41,689 nt of DNA from Methylobacterium sp. GTDB taxonomy: Bacteria; Pseudomonadota; Alphaproteobacteria; Rhizobiales; Beijerinckiaceae. The DNA lies in the NCBI GenBank assembly GCA_013823325.1, contig PNLY01000047.1, positions 1 to 41,689 of the forward strand, read 5' to 3'. The position numbers and the translations under genes were made by a program. Positions within the stretch are counted from its first letter, which is position 1. Each line of letters begins with the position of its first letter. Below the pieces are notes generated by a model that had not been told where the DNA came from, did not search any database, and saw only the letters and a program-made list of their open reading frames with translations. Positions 16,843 to 26,825 of this stretch are shown here, piece by piece.

Positions 16843-16854
16843 GCTCAGGCAGCC
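16833..16854. repeat. 22-bp perfect palindrome across two convergent stop codons
   Basis: GGCTGCCTGAG (16833-16843) is followed directly by its reverse complement (16844-16854). It contains the TGA of the transglutaminase-like gene (16840-16842) and the stop of sitD (16845-16847, minus strand). RNA from either strand can form a 9-bp stem with an AGCT loop. No U-run follows on either side, so it is a candidate bidirectional hairpin, not a standard intrinsic terminator. Confidence 0.6.
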
Positions 16855-17690
16855 GCTATCCGCCGCCGTCCGGCGCGCCACAGGCTGTGCGCCAATACCG
16901 CCAGGAACAGCACCGCCTGCACCACGACGATGCATGGTCCCGTCGCGACATCGAGATGGAAGCTCAGGATCGTGCCGGCAACGCTCGACGTCACCGCCGC
17001 CGCGATCGCGGTCAGCAGCATCAGGTCGAAGCGGCGCGTCGTCAGGAAGCCGATCGCCCCCGGTGCGACCAGCATAGCGACGACCAGGATGATGCCGACG
17101 GCCTTGAGCGCCGCGACGATGGTCAGCGCCAGCATGGCAAGCAGACCGAAATGCAGCGCCTTGACCGGCAGGCCGATAGCCCGCGCATGCGCAGGATCGA
17201 AGGCATGCAGCAGGAAGTCGCGCCGCTTCGCCAGCATGATGGCGGTGACTGGCAGGGCGATCAGCGCCGTTTCGGCAATGTCGCCCCAGGTCACGCCGAG
17301 CATGTTGCCGAACAGGATATGATTGAGGTGCTGGTCGCTGTCGACCTTGACGAAGAGCACGAGGCCCAGCGCGAACATGCCGGAGAAGACGATGCCCATC
17401 ACCGTATCCTCCTTCACCCGGCTGTTCTCCTTGAGATAGCCGATGCCGAAGGCGCAGGTCAGTCCCGCTGCGAAGGCGCCGATGGCCAGTGGCAGGCTCG
17501 CGATATGGGCGAGCACGATGCCGGGCAGTACTGCATGCGAGACCGCATCGCCCATCAGCGACCAGCCCTTCAGCACCAGGAAACAGGACAGCACGGCGCA
17601 GACGAGCCCGACCATCACCGCGACCGCAAGGCCGCGCAACATGAACTCGTGCGCGAAGGGCGCGAGCAGCCAGGTTTGAATCAGGCTCAT
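16845..17690 (-). CDS. sitD: Mn/Fe ABC transporter permease, second subunit (SitD/MntD-like)
   Basis: This 281-residue ABC-3 family membrane protein has about eight helices. Seen: [30 protein letters not shown] (family hallmark, here around residues 28-57) and VGIILVVAMLVAPGAIGFLTTRRF. It pairs with SitC to form the metal channel. The ATG at 17690 overlaps the sitC stop (ATGA) and follows GGAGGCGCGGC, which rules out the longer open frame running upstream across sitC. It is the last gene of the sitABCD operon and ends 2 bp from the convergent transglutaminase-like gene, with a shared palindrome at the stops. Confidence 0.9.
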   Translation of the reverse strand: MSLIQTWLLAPFAHEFMLRGLAVAVMVGLVCAVLSCFLVLKGWSLMGDAVSHAVLPGIVLAHIASLPLAIGAFAAGLTCAFGIGYLKENSRVKEDTVMGIVFSGMFALGLVLFVKVDSDQHLNHILFGNMLGVTWGDIAETALIALPVTAIMLAKRRDFLLHAFDPAHARAIGLPVKALHFGLLAMLALTIVAALKAVGIILVVAMLVAPGAIGFLTTRRFDLMLLTAIAAAVTSSVAGTILSFHLDVATGPCIVVVQAVLFLAVLAHSLWRAGRRRIAAA

Positions 17691-18541
17691 GCCGCGCCTC
17701 CGACGCTGGCGACCCGGCGCGCGCCAAGGCGGCCATGCTTTGGCGCGAACAGGAAGGCGGCGAGGAAAAGCAGCGTCTGGAACACCACGATCAGCCCGCC
17801 AGTCGAGCCGTCGAGGAAATAACTGACATAGGCGCCGACCGCCGAGGTCGCGACGCCCATCGTCACCGCGATCGCGATCAGTCGGCCGAAGCGGTCGGTC
17901 AGGAGATAGGCGGTCGCGCCCGGCGTCACCACCATGGCGATGACGAGGCACGCACCGACCGTCTGCAGCGCCGCGACCGTGCAGGCCGAGAGCAGCACGA
18001 AGAACAGGATCTTCAGCCGTGTCGGCGATAGGCCGACCGCACGCGCCTGGTTCTCGTCGAAGAAGACCAGCATCAGGTCCTTCCAGCGCAGCAGCAGGAT
18101 GGCGAACGAGACGAAGGCGATGATCGCCACCTGGATCACGTCCTCGTCCGAGATGCCGAGGATGTTGCCGAGCACGATCGACTGGACGTTCACCGAGGTC
18201 GGATTGATCGAGACGATCATCAGGCCGATGGCGAAGAAACTGGTGAAGACGATGCCGATGACGGCATCCTCGCGCAATTGCGTACGGACCCTGACCAGCG
18301 CCATGGCGAGCGCCGCCAGCAGGCCAGAGAAGAAGGCGCCGGCGGCGTAGGGCACCTTCAGGAGGTAGGCGAGCGCGACGCCGGGCACGATCGCGTGCGC
18401 CAGCGCATCGCCCATCAGCGACCAGCCCTTGAGCATCAGATAGCAGGACAGGAAGGCGCAGACGCCGCCGACCAGCGCCGAGACCCAGATCGCCTTGACC
18501 ATGTACTGATAGCCGAACGGTTCGAGGAGCAGCTCCATCAC
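17687..18541 (-). CDS. sitC: Mn/Fe ABC transporter permease, first subunit (SitC/MntC-like)
   Basis: This 284-residue ABC-3 permease has a [20 protein letters not shown] segment, [17 protein letters not shown] and [17 protein letters not shown], with about eight membrane helices. It forms the membrane channel together with SitD, energised by SitB. Two different permease genes in one operon point to the sitABCD/mntABCD class (Mn and sometimes Fe) rather than znuABC, which has one. It overlaps sitB and sitD by 4 nt each, so all four proteins should be made in linked amounts. Confidence 0.91.
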   Translation of the reverse strand: MMELLLEPFGYQYMVKAIWVSALVGGVCAFLSCYLMLKGWSLMGDALAHAIVPGVALAYLLKVPYAAGAFFSGLLAALAMALVRVRTQLREDAVIGIVFTSFFAIGLMIVSINPTSVNVQSIVLGNILGISDEDVIQVAIIAFVSFAILLLRWKDLMLVFFDENQARAVGLSPTRLKILFFVLLSACTVAALQTVGACLVIAMVVTPGATAYLLTDRFGRLIAIAVTMGVATSAVGAYVSYFLDGSTGGLIVVFQTLLFLAAFLFAPKHGRLGARRVASVGGAA

Positions 18542-19446
18542 GGCCGGCCGTCCTTCCTGCCGGCGGCAGGCGTCTCGTGGTCGCGATCGCCATAGAAGAC
18601 GAGCGGGCGCTCGTCGTCGGTGATCACGGTGACGCGGCGATCGTCGGCATCGGCATGCAGGCTCGCGCCTTCCAGCCGGAAATGCCGGAGCGCACCGCCG
18701 AAGGCCTTCTGCAGATTGTCCTGGGTAAAGGTCGTCTCGGTCGGGCCAGCGGCGAGCACGGTCTTGTTGACGATCACGACCTGGTCGCAGAAATCCGGGA
18801 TCGAGCCGAGATTATGGGTCGAGACCAGCATCAACCGCCCCTCCGCACGAAGCTCCCGCATCAGCTGGACGATCTGGTCCTCGGTCTTGACGTCGACACC
18901 GGTGAAGGGCTCGTCGAGCAGGATCACCTGCCCGCCCTGCGCCAGCGCACGCGCCAGGAAGACGCGTTTGCGCTGGCCGCCGGAGAGCTCGCCGATCTGG
19001 CGGCGGCGGAATTCCAGCATGTTGACGCGATCGAGCGCCTGCTCGGCCGCCTCGCGATCCGCCTTCCGCGGCAGGCGCATGAAGCCCATATGGCCGTAGC
19101 GCCCCATCATCACGACGTCGTCGACCAGCACCGGGAAGGTCCAGTCGACCTCCTCCGCCTGCGGCACATAGGCGACGAGCCCGCGCTTCAGCGCCTGGCG
19201 CACCTCCATGCCGGCGATGCTGACCAGCCCCTGCGCCGGTTTCAGGAAGCCCATCAGCGTCTTGAAGATCGTCGACTTGCCGGAGCCGTTGACGCCGACC
19301 AGCGCGCAGATCGTGCCCGGGCCGAGCGCGAAGGAGGCGTCGTTCACCGCGGTGACGCCATTGGCGTAACGGACAGTGACGCCGCTGACCACGATCGACG
19401 GCACCGGCCCCTGCCCAGGGCGGATCTCGGCGGCCTGTCGGTTCAC
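18538..19446 (-). CDS. sitB: Mn/Fe ABC transporter ATP-binding protein (SitB/MntA-like)
   Basis: This 302-residue ATPase has Walker A GVNGSGKS (51-58), signature LSGGQRKR (154-161), Walker B VILLDEP (174-180) with FTGVD, and a switch histidine in VSTHNLGSI. The SDD-type text [19 protein letters not shown] is characteristic of metal-type (family ABC-3) ATPases. A C-terminal extension of about 50 residues after the core (from about 250) contains [20 protein letters not shown], which is common in alphaproteobacterial SitB. It overlaps sitA and sitC by 4 nt. Confidence 0.92.
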   Translation of the reverse strand: MNRQAAEIRPGQGPVPSIVVSGVTVRYANGVTAVNDASFALGPGTICALVGVNGSGKSTIFKTLMGFLKPAQGLVSIAGMEVRQALKRGLVAYVPQAEEVDWTFPVLVDDVVMMGRYGHMGFMRLPRKADREAAEQALDRVNMLEFRRRQIGELSGGQRKRVFLARALAQGGQVILLDEPFTGVDVKTEDQIVQLMRELRAEGRLMLVSTHNLGSIPDFCDQVVIVNKTVLAAGPTETTFTQDNLQKAFGGALRHFRLEGASLHADADDRRVTVITDDERPLVFYGDRDHETPAAGRKDGRP

Positions 19447-20363
19447 TGGCCGAACCCTTTCGCGATCGTGTCGACGGTGACCTCAAGCAGCTTGAGATAG
19501 GTTGGCACTGCGCCGCGCGCATCCGATAGCGAGTCGACATAGAGCACGCCGCCGTACTTGGCGCCGGTCTCGCGCGCGACCTGCTTGGCGGCCTTGTCCG
19601 AGATCGTGCTCTCGCTGAACACGGCCGGGATCTTGTTCTTGCGGACGAGGTCGATCAGGCGGCGCACTTGCTGCGGCGTGCCCTGCTCATCGGCGTTGAT
19701 CGGCCAGAGATAGGCTTCGCGCCAGCCATAGTCGCGGGTCAGATAGCTGAAGGCGCCCTCGCTCGAGACGAGCCAGCGCTTCTCGGCCGGCACCTTGTCG
19801 AGCCGGGCGCGCAGAGGCGCGTCCATCGCCTTGATCTGCGCGGCATAGTCGGCGGCGTTCTTGGCATAGGTCGCGGCATTGGCCGGATCGGCCTCGCTGA
19901 GCGCCTTGCGGATGTTCTCGACATAGATCAGCGCGCTCGCCGTCGACATCCAGGCATGCGGGTTGGGCTTGCCCTCATAGGGCCCTTCCTTGATGCCCAT
20001 CGGCTCGATGCCGGTGGTCACCACCGCGCTCCTGACGTTCTTCACATTGTCGAAGAACTTCTCGAACCAGCGCTCCAGGTTCATGCCGTTCCAGAGCACG
20101 AGATCGGCCGACTGCGCCTTCACCACGTCGAGCGGCGTCGGCTGGTAATCATGGATCTCGGCGCCGGGCTTGGTGATCGACTCGACGATCGCCGCCGTGC
20201 CGGCGACATTCTGGGCGATATCCTGGATCACCGTGAAGGTGGTGACGACGCGCAGCGGCTTGCCCGGCGCGGCCTGCGCCAGGGCACTCCCGGCGGAAGC
20301 GGAAAGGCCGAACGCCAGCATCGTGGCGGCGGCAAGGCCAAGGAAGCAGCGGCGCGAAGGCAT
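19443..20363 (-). CDS. sitA: Mn/Fe-binding periplasmic protein (SitA/PsaA-like)
   Basis: This 306-residue cluster A-I metal-binding protein has a signal peptide ([20 protein letters not shown], cleaved near ALAQA at about 31). The four metal ligands can be placed: His71 (EIHDYQPT), His136 (NPHAWMS), Glu202 (SSEGAFSYL) and Asp277 (YVDSLSD). His-His-Glu-Asp is the manganese/iron pattern; zinc proteins have a third His in place of Glu. The long His-rich loop of ZnuA is absent, which also argues for Mn/Fe. It is the first gene of sitABCD, divergent from a mur-like gene, and its promoter region is full of TTGCA/TGCAA palindromes likely bound by that regulator. Confidence 0.93.
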   Translation of the reverse strand: MPSRRCFLGLAAATMLAFGLSASAGSALAQAAPGKPLRVVTTFTVIQDIAQNVAGTAAIVESITKPGAEIHDYQPTPLDVVKAQSADLVLWNGMNLERWFEKFFDNVKNVRSAVVTTGIEPMGIKEGPYEGKPNPHAWMSTASALIYVENIRKALSEADPANAATYAKNAADYAAQIKAMDAPLRARLDKVPAEKRWLVSSEGAFSYLTRDYGWREAYLWPINADEQGTPQQVRRLIDLVRKNKIPAVFSESTISDKAAKQVARETGAKYGGVLYVDSLSDARGAVPTYLKLLEVTVDTIAKGFGQ

Positions 20364-20426
20364 GGTCTCTCCGATAGCGAAACAGGGAATAACGCAACGC
20401 TATTGCAACCCACTTGCATTTGTCAA

Positions 20427-20469
20427 CGCAATTGCAAACGAATTGCGACAAGGCATTTTTGCAAATGCC
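20427..20469. promoter_or_regulatory. Candidate Mur operators in the sitA-mur divergent promoter region
   Basis: Two inverted repeats lie close together: CGCAATT-gcaaacg-AATTGCG (20427-20447) and GGCATTT-ttgc-AAATGCC (20452-20469). Further TTGCAA and TTGCATTTG half-sites lie at about 20403-20423. The 130-bp gap is far more AT-rich than its surroundings. Fur-family Mur proteins of rhizobia bind TGCAA-rich palindromes before sitABCD; the match here is by motif only. Sites this close to both genes could repress sitABCD and autoregulate mur. Confidence 0.55.
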
Positions 20470-20493
20470 TCTCAGGGTTGCTAACTCTCGCGC

Positions 20494-20952
20494 ATGAAAG
20501 GAATCGACCAGCGTGTGACGGAGTTCGAGCACCAGCTCCGCAAAGCGGGCCTGCGCATGACCCAGCAGCGCCGGCTGATCCTGCGGGTCCTGGCCGAAGC
20601 CGACGACCATCCCGACGCGAAGGGCATCTTCACGCGCGCCTTCGCGCACGACCCGACTTTGTCGCTCTCGACGGTCTATCGCACGATGAAGCTACTGGAG
20701 ACGCAAGGCGCGATCGAGCGCCACGCCTTCGAGGACGGCGTCTCGCGCTATGAGCATGCCGACCAGCAGCACCATGATCACCTGATCGACATCGAGAGCG
20801 GCCAGGTCGTCGAGTTCTCCTCGCCCGAAATCGAGGAACTGCAGGCGAAGATCGCAGCCAAGCTCGGCTACGAGATCGTCCGCCACAAGCTGGAACTCTA
20901 CGGCCGCAAGATCAGGCCGGCGCGGCGCAAGGGCGGCGGCAAAGACGCCTGA
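20494..20952 (+). CDS. mur: Fur family regulator, Mur-like (manganese uptake regulator)
   Basis: This 152-residue Fur-family repressor has a winged-helix domain (about 1-85: AGLRMTQQRRLILRVL, TLSLSTVYRTMKLLE) and a dimerisation/metal domain with HADQQHHDHLIDIESGQVVEF. In Fur and Zur the last part usually reads CLxCG; here both cysteines are missing, as in rhizobial Mur, which represses sitABCD in manganese-rich cells. Its position divergent from sitABCD supports this role. LGYEIVRHKLELYG is also typical of rhizobial members. No strong ribosome-binding site precedes the ATG. An iron-sensing Fur role cannot be excluded. Confidence 0.88.
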   Translation: MKGIDQRVTEFEHQLRKAGLRMTQQRRLILRVLAEADDHPDAKGIFTRAFAHDPTLSLSTVYRTMKLLETQGAIERHAFEDGVSRYEHADQQHHDHLIDIESGQVVEFSSPEIEELQAKIAAKLGYEIVRHKLELYGRKIRPARRKGGGKDA

Positions 20953-20991
20953 CCGGCATCGTCAGGCCCGGCTCGAAATCCCATGGCCGGC

Positions 20992-21020
20992 AAAAAAATG
21001 GCCGGGCTCGGCCCGGCCAT
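20992..21020 (-). terminator. Intrinsic terminator of acs
   Basis: On the minus strand, 21 bp after the acs stop, a perfect 10-bp stem (ATGGCCGGGC, loop CGA, GCCCGGCCAT; 20998-21020) runs into seven U residues. The upstream end CGTCATGG resembles the ends of the dispersed palindromic repeats elsewhere in the window, so the terminator may derive from such an element. It also separates acs from the convergent mur gene. Confidence 0.88.
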
Positions 21021-21040
21021 GACGTCTCGTGCGCGAGGTC

Positions 21041-22993
<1,953 letters not shown>

Positions 22994-23093
22994 CTCAGGC
23001 GTCTCCCCAGACTCGGGCCGTCATTCGAGCCGGCTTGTTGGCTCGCGGCGACTTTGCCACGACGATCCAGCCGGCCTCTTTCAAGTGCGCTGC

Positions 23094-23121
23094 ATCATAG
23101 GCCGCGACGCCACGCCGACAA
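23094..23121 (-). promoter_or_regulatory. Predicted acs promoter
   Basis: Minus strand: TTGTCG (23116-23121), 16-bp spacer, TATGAT (23094-23099), about 100 bp before the acs start codon. The -10 matches the sigma-70 consensus at 5 of 6 positions. Confidence 0.45.
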
Positions 23122-23174
23122 GCGCCGCAGGCTCGCACTTTCGTTTCTGCGACTTTCGGCGGAAATCGCGGCAG

Positions 23175-23585
23175 TCAGAGGCCGCCCATCTTGCAGACGA
23201 GGGCCCATTCCTCGTCGGTGACCGGCTGCACCGAGAGGCGGAAGGAAGTGACCAGCGACATCTTGGCGAGCTTGGGCTCGGCCTTGACCGCCGCGAGCGA
23301 GACCGGTTTCGGCAAGGGCTTCAGCGCCTTGAAGTCGACCAGCACCCAGGGCGGACCGGCCTCGACCCAGGGATAATGCTCCTTGATGACCTCGGCGATG
23401 CCGACGACCTTCAGCCCCTCATTGGAATGATAGAAGAAAACTTGGTCGCCTTGCTTCATCGCCATCAGGTTGAGCTTGGCGGTGTGGTTCTTCACCCCAT
23501 CCCAATGCGTGCCCTTGGCCCCGGCCTTGACCAGGTCGTCCCAGGAGTAGACCGCGGGTTCCGATTTGATCAGCCAGTGCGCCAT
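23175..23585 (-). CDS. EVE domain-containing protein
   Basis: This 136-residue stand-alone EVE (PUA-like) protein opens with AHWLIKSEPAVYSWDDL and has WDGVKNHTAKLNL, GDQVFFYHSNEGLKVVGIAEV and a VDFKAL segment, matching the thymocyte nuclear protein 1 / YTH-like reader group. EVE domains bind modified bases in DNA or RNA. The start codon overlaps the stop of the preceding unknown gene (TGATG). It is the last gene in an operon headed by the tRNA-modification gene tsaD, so a link to modified tRNA is conceivable but unproven. Confidence 0.93.
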   Translation of the reverse strand: MAHWLIKSEPAVYSWDDLVKAGAKGTHWDGVKNHTAKLNLMAMKQGDQVFFYHSNEGLKVVGIAEVIKEHYPWVEAGPPWVLVDFKALKPLPKPVSLAAVKAEPKLAKMSLVTSFRLSVQPVTDEEWALVCKMGGL

Positions 23586-23914
23586 CAGCCTTCGTCCTCT
23601 TCCTTCAAAGGCACCGGCGGGCGCGATGCCGCCTCGCCCTGCTCGTTCCAGAATCGCACCATCTCGCGCGTCAGCGCCGCATAGTCCTGCGGGCTGAGCT
23701 CGATCCTGGTCTCGCCCTCGCCAAAGGGCAGGATCAGCACGAAGCGATGCGTGTCCTCGCGGCGCCGGCGGCGCAACTCGATCACCCGCCCGGCGATGCG
23801 GCCGGCGAGCGGCACCGGCTGGCTCTCGGCCACCAGTTCGGCACCGGTAGTCTTGCGCACCTCGGCGATCCCGCGCGCCACGCGCTTCGTCAGATCGGAC
23901 CAGTCATTCGCCAT
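23585..23914 (-). CDS. Conserved-looking protein of unknown function
   Basis: This 109-residue protein is not recognised. It has no signal peptide or membrane segment. It contains a basic patch ELRRRRREDTHRF (about 48-60) followed by a beta-like FVLILPFGEGETRIEL and an amphipathic LTREMVRFWNEQ, and an acidic tail KEEDEG. The gene lies 21 nt after the L,D-transpeptidase stop and shares one base with the EVE gene start, so co-translation with EVE is likely. The alternating strand/helix content suggests a small globular domain. A nucleic-acid-related role alongside EVE is speculation. Confidence 0.75.
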   Translation of the reverse strand: MANDWSDLTKRVARGIAEVRKTTGAELVAESQPVPLAGRIAGRVIELRRRRREDTHRFVLILPFGEGETRIELSPQDYAALTREMVRFWNEQGEAASRPPVPLKEEDEG

Positions 23915-23935
23915 GCGTATCCTCTCCGCCCTGCC

Positions 23936-24475
23936 TTATGGCCGGATCTCGACCGTGGTCCCTTCCGGAACACGCGACCAGATCTCGCGAATCTCGGCAT
24001 TGGTGACGGCAATGCAGCCATCCGTCCAGTCGCGTTCGCGATGCAATCCACCGAGCCAGCCGAGACCGTTGCGGACGCCGTGGATCATGATGTCGCTGCC
24101 CGGCGAAACGCCGGCCTGCCGGGCCGCCTCGCTCGCCCGCGCATCCGGATAGGAAATGCGCAGGGCCAGATGATAGCGGCTGCGCGGATGCTTGAAGTCG
24201 ACGGAGTAAACGCCCTCCGGAGTGCGGCCATCGCCCTCACGCGCCTTTTGTCCGACGGGATCAGAACCAAGCGCGACCTCATAGCGGGCGAGCACCTGGC
24301 CATTGCGCTCGAGCGTCAGCCTGCGGGTAGCCTTTTCGATCACGACACGCGTGGCCTGCTCCTCGGTCGAAGCGAGGGCCGGCAGTGTCCGAAACGCTTG
24401 CGTGAACTCCAGGCCCAGCGCCACGGCAGCACCGATCAGTGCAAGGATGGCGATGCGTTTCAGCATCCGCGACAT
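23936..24475 (-). CDS. L,D-transpeptidase family protein (YkuD domain)
   Basis: This 179-residue protein has an N-terminal membrane anchor or signal (about 7-25) and a YkuD catalytic domain (about 43-179). The active site is His132 (IHG) and Cys154 in DWTDGCIAVTN. YkuD enzymes crosslink peptidoglycan 3-3 or attach proteins to it. The segment RVVIEKATRRLTLERNGQ and GDGRTPEGVY fit the domain start. No LysM domain is present. The ATG shares one base with the gpsA stop (TGATG), so it belongs to the tsaD-gpsA operon. Confidence 0.9.
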   Translation of the reverse strand: MSRMLKRIAILALIGAAVALGLEFTQAFRTLPALASTEEQATRVVIEKATRRLTLERNGQVLARYEVALGSDPVGQKAREGDGRTPEGVYSVDFKHPRSRYHLALRISYPDARASEAARQAGVSPGSDIMIHGVRNGLGWLGGLHRERDWTDGCIAVTNAEIREIWSRVPEGTTVEIRP

Positions 24476-25473
24476 CAGTTTTCCGCCCGCACCGGCCGCG
24501 CCAGGAGATCGGCGACAGCTTCCCGCACACCGACGCTGCCGGCGATGATGCTCGCCACGGCCTCCGCGATCGGCATGCCGATCGCCTGCGCCCGCGCCAT
24601 CACCACCAGCACGGAGGCGGTGAAGGCGCCCTCGGCCAGCTTGCCGCCGGATGCTTCAGTCGGCGCCTTGCCCTGCCCCAGCGCGTGGCCATAGGCGAAA
24701 TTGCGCGATTGCGCCGTGGCGCAGGAGAGCACGACGTCGCCCAGCCCCGACAGCCCCATCAGCGTCTCGGCCTGGGCGCCATGCGCCTCGCCGAAGCGGC
24801 GCAGCTCGGCAAAGCCGCGCGCGACCAGCGCGGCCCGGGCGCTTTCGCCCAGTCCGAGGCCGATGGCGATGCCGGCGGCGATGGCGAGCACGTTCTTCGC
24901 GGCCCCGCCGATCTCGACGCCGCGCGGATCATTGCTGTGATAGATGCGCAGCGCCGACGAATTCAGTGCCTCGGCCAGCGCTTTCGCGAGCTCAGCGTCG
25001 GCTGAGGCCAGCGTCAGCGCCGTCGGCAGGCCGCGCGCGATGTCGGCGGCGAAGCTCGGCCCGGACAGCACCGCCGGAACCGCCTGCGGCAGCGCCTCGG
25101 CGATGATCTGCGTGGTGAAGCGCCCGCTGCCCTGCTCGATGCCCTTGGCGGCCGAGATCACCGGCAGCCCTTCTGGCAGCGCTGGAGCGAGCAGCGTCGA
25201 GGCCGAGCGCAAGGCCTGCGTCGGTACCGCCAGGATCAGCGCCTCGACCTTTCCCAGCGCGGCGATGTCGGACACCGGCTCGATCGCCTCGGGCAGCTTC
25301 GCGCCGGGCAATCGCGGCGCCTCGCGCTGCGCGCGCAAACTCGCCAGCGTCTCCGCATCGCGGGCCCAGAGCAGCACGCGCCGCCCCGCCCGCGCAGCCG
25401 CGAGCGCGAGCGCCGTTCCGAAGGCGCCGGCACCAGCGACGCCGATCGTCTTGTAGCGTGTCTTGCCGCTCAC
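24475..25473 (-). CDS. gpsA: Glycerol-3-phosphate dehydrogenase [NAD(P)+]
   Basis: This 332-residue cytoplasmic enzyme reduces dihydroxyacetone phosphate to sn-glycerol 3-phosphate, the backbone for phospholipid synthesis. Seen: Rossmann motif [13 protein letters not shown] at the N-terminus, [31 protein letters not shown], the family signature [20 protein letters not shown] and [13 protein letters not shown]. The start is a GTG at 25473 that overlaps the tsaD stop (GTGA); the open frame continues to 25596 but only within tsaD. Coupling with tsaD is common in alphaproteobacteria. Confidence 0.96.
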   Translation of the reverse strand: MSGKTRYKTIGVAGAGAFGTALALAAARAGRRVLLWARDAETLASLRAQREAPRLPGAKLPEAIEPVSDIAALGKVEALILAVPTQALRSASTLLAPALPEGLPVISAAKGIEQGSGRFTTQIIAEALPQAVPAVLSGPSFAADIARGLPTALTLASADAELAKALAEALNSSALRIYHSNDPRGVEIGGAAKNVLAIAAGIAIGLGLGESARAALVARGFAELRRFGEAHGAQAETLMGLSGLGDVVLSCATAQSRNFAYGHALGQGKAPTEASGGKLAEGAFTASVLVVMARAQAIGMPIAEAVASIIAGSVGVREAVADLLARPVRAEN

Positions 25474-26522
25474 GCCTTCGCCCTGAGTTCGTCGAGCGGC
25501 CAGCGGGGGCGCGCTACCGCGCTCATATCGTCGACGAGGCCGAGACGCAGGCGCTCCAGCCCGGCCCAGGCGATCATCGCGCCATTGTCGCCGCACAGCG
25601 CCATCGGCGGCGCGACCATCGGCAGGCCGGCCTCGGTCGCGAGCCGCACCAGCCCGTTGCGGATCTGCTGGTTGGCGGCGACGCCGCCGGCGACTACCAG
25701 CGACGAGGGCTTGATCCCGGCCTCGCGGCAGGCGCGCAGGCCGGCGCGTGTCCGGTCGACCAGCACGTCGACCACCGCCGCCTGGAAGGAGGCACAGAGA
25801 TCGGCGACGTCGCGGTCGGACAAAGGCGCGATCCGCTCGGCCACCAGCCGCACCGCGGTCTTCAGCCCCGACAGCGAGAAATCCGGATTGGGCCGCCCGC
25901 TCATCGGGCGCGGGAACTCGAAGCGCTCGGGATCGCCGCTCCGTGCCTCGCGCTCGACCGAGGGGCCGCCCGGATAGGGCAGGCCGAGCATCTTGGCGAT
26001 CTTGTCGAAGGCCTCGCCGACCGCATCGTCGATGGTGGTGCCGAGCCTGAGGTAATCGCCGACACCGCGCACCGCGAGCAATTGCGTATGCCCGCCCGAG
26101 ACCAGCAGCAGCAAATAGGGAAAGGCGAGATCGTCAGTCAGCCGCGCCGTCAGAGCGTGCCCTTCAAGATGGTTGATCGCGATGAAGGGCTTAGCCGTCA
26201 CCAGCGCGATCGCCTTGGCCGTGGTGAGGCCGACCATGACGCCGCCGACCAGCCCCGGCCCCGCCGCCGCCGCGACGCCGTCGATCTCGGAGGGCTTCAT
26301 GCCGGCGCTCTCGAAGGCGCGAGCCACGATCCGGTCGATAGCCTCGACATGAGCCCGCGCCGCGATCTCCGGCACGACGCCGCCATAGGCGGCATGCGCC
26401 GCGATCTGGCTGAGAACCTCGTTCGACAGGATTTTCGCTTCGCCGGAGCGTTCCACTGAAACAATCGCGGCGGCCGTCTCGTCGCAGGTCGTCTCTATGC
26501 CCAGAACTCGCATGCTCGTCAT
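25470..26522 (-). CDS. tsaD: tRNA N6-adenosine threonylcarbamoyltransferase
   Basis: This 350-residue Kae1/TsaD enzyme transfers threonylcarbamoyl to A37 of ANN-decoding tRNAs, working with TsaB and TsaE. Seen: [15 protein letters not shown] at the N-terminus, the iron-binding motif [36 protein letters not shown] and [13 protein letters not shown]. Starts at 26522 (MTS) or 26513 (MRV) both fit; the frame stays open to 26624 but without family similarity. It heads the minus-strand operon tsaD-gpsA-ykuD-unknown-EVE and is divergent from the hemD-mitofilin gene. Confidence 0.96.
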   Translation of the reverse strand: MTSMRVLGIETTCDETAAAIVSVERSGEAKILSNEVLSQIAAHAAYGGVVPEIAARAHVEAIDRIVARAFESAGMKPSEIDGVAAAAGPGLVGGVMVGLTTAKAIALVTAKPFIAINHLEGHALTARLTDDLAFPYLLLLVSGGHTQLLAVRGVGDYLRLGTTIDDAVGEAFDKIAKMLGLPYPGGPSVEREARSGDPERFEFPRPMSGRPNPDFSLSGLKTAVRLVAERIAPLSDRDVADLCASFQAAVVDVLVDRTRAGLRACREAGIKPSSLVVAGGVAANQQIRNGLVRLATEAGLPMVAPPMALCGDNGAMIAWAGLERLRLGLVDDMSAVARPRWPLDELRAKA

Positions 26523-26596
26523 GGTGTTGGGCGGGCATCGGCGCTGGTGGCCGGGCTGCCGCCGGGGTGCGCGGTTTCGCGCCGGGATTTCCTTCG

Positions 26597-26825
26597 TATA
26601 GTGCTGCATGAAGGAGAAGGCCAATGCCCAGCATCGGCTTGTGCCGAGAACCGGGGAGCGCGCAGCCTATGACCGACATGCCGATCGCCTGCCGTGCCCT
26701 CGTTGCGGGCGAATGCCTTGCTTCCGTCACGGAGGCCGCGCAGGGAGCAAGGAGCGGGCGCGGATATTGCGTCCGTATCCGGCCCGGCAGCTTCCACCCG
26801 GCCTGAGCCCGCCTGAGGAGACGAT
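26597..26825 (+). promoter_or_regulatory. Leader and promoter region of the hemD operon
   Basis: The 303-bp gap between tsaD and hemD carries a TATAGT -10 element (26597-26602), a weak TTTCGC -35 and a leader of about 215 nt. The hemD start is preceded by GAGGAGACGAT. The gap is too short to hold hemC (about 930 bp), and I see no hemC-like remnant. One short open frame in it is listed separately. Confidence 0.4.
26624..26806 (+). CDS. Possible small leader ORF before hemD
   Basis: This 60-codon frame begins ATGCCC after GAAGGAGAAGGCCA, a strong ribosome-binding site, and ends 19 nt before the hemD start. The predicted peptide (start [10 protein letters not shown]) has no recognisable domain, membrane segment or low-complexity signature. 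An overlapping frame starts at 26608 with a poorer site. It may be a real small protein, a translated leader, or chance. Listed because its ribosome-binding site is better than that of many genes in the window. Confidence 0.2.
   Translation: MPSIGLCREPGSAQPMTDMPIACRALVAGECLASVTEAAQGARSGRGYCVRIRPGSFHPA

Noticed and set aside
16845..18593. 582-codon minus-strand frame joining sitC and sitD regions
   Set aside because: Only the last 281 codons look like an ABC-3 permease; upstream it reads sitC out of frame. The ATG at 17690 has a good ribosome-binding site and overlaps the sitC stop.
26523..26825. Remnant of hemC
   Set aside because: None of the three plus-strand frames shows hemC motifs; the gap is too short for anything but a small fragment.
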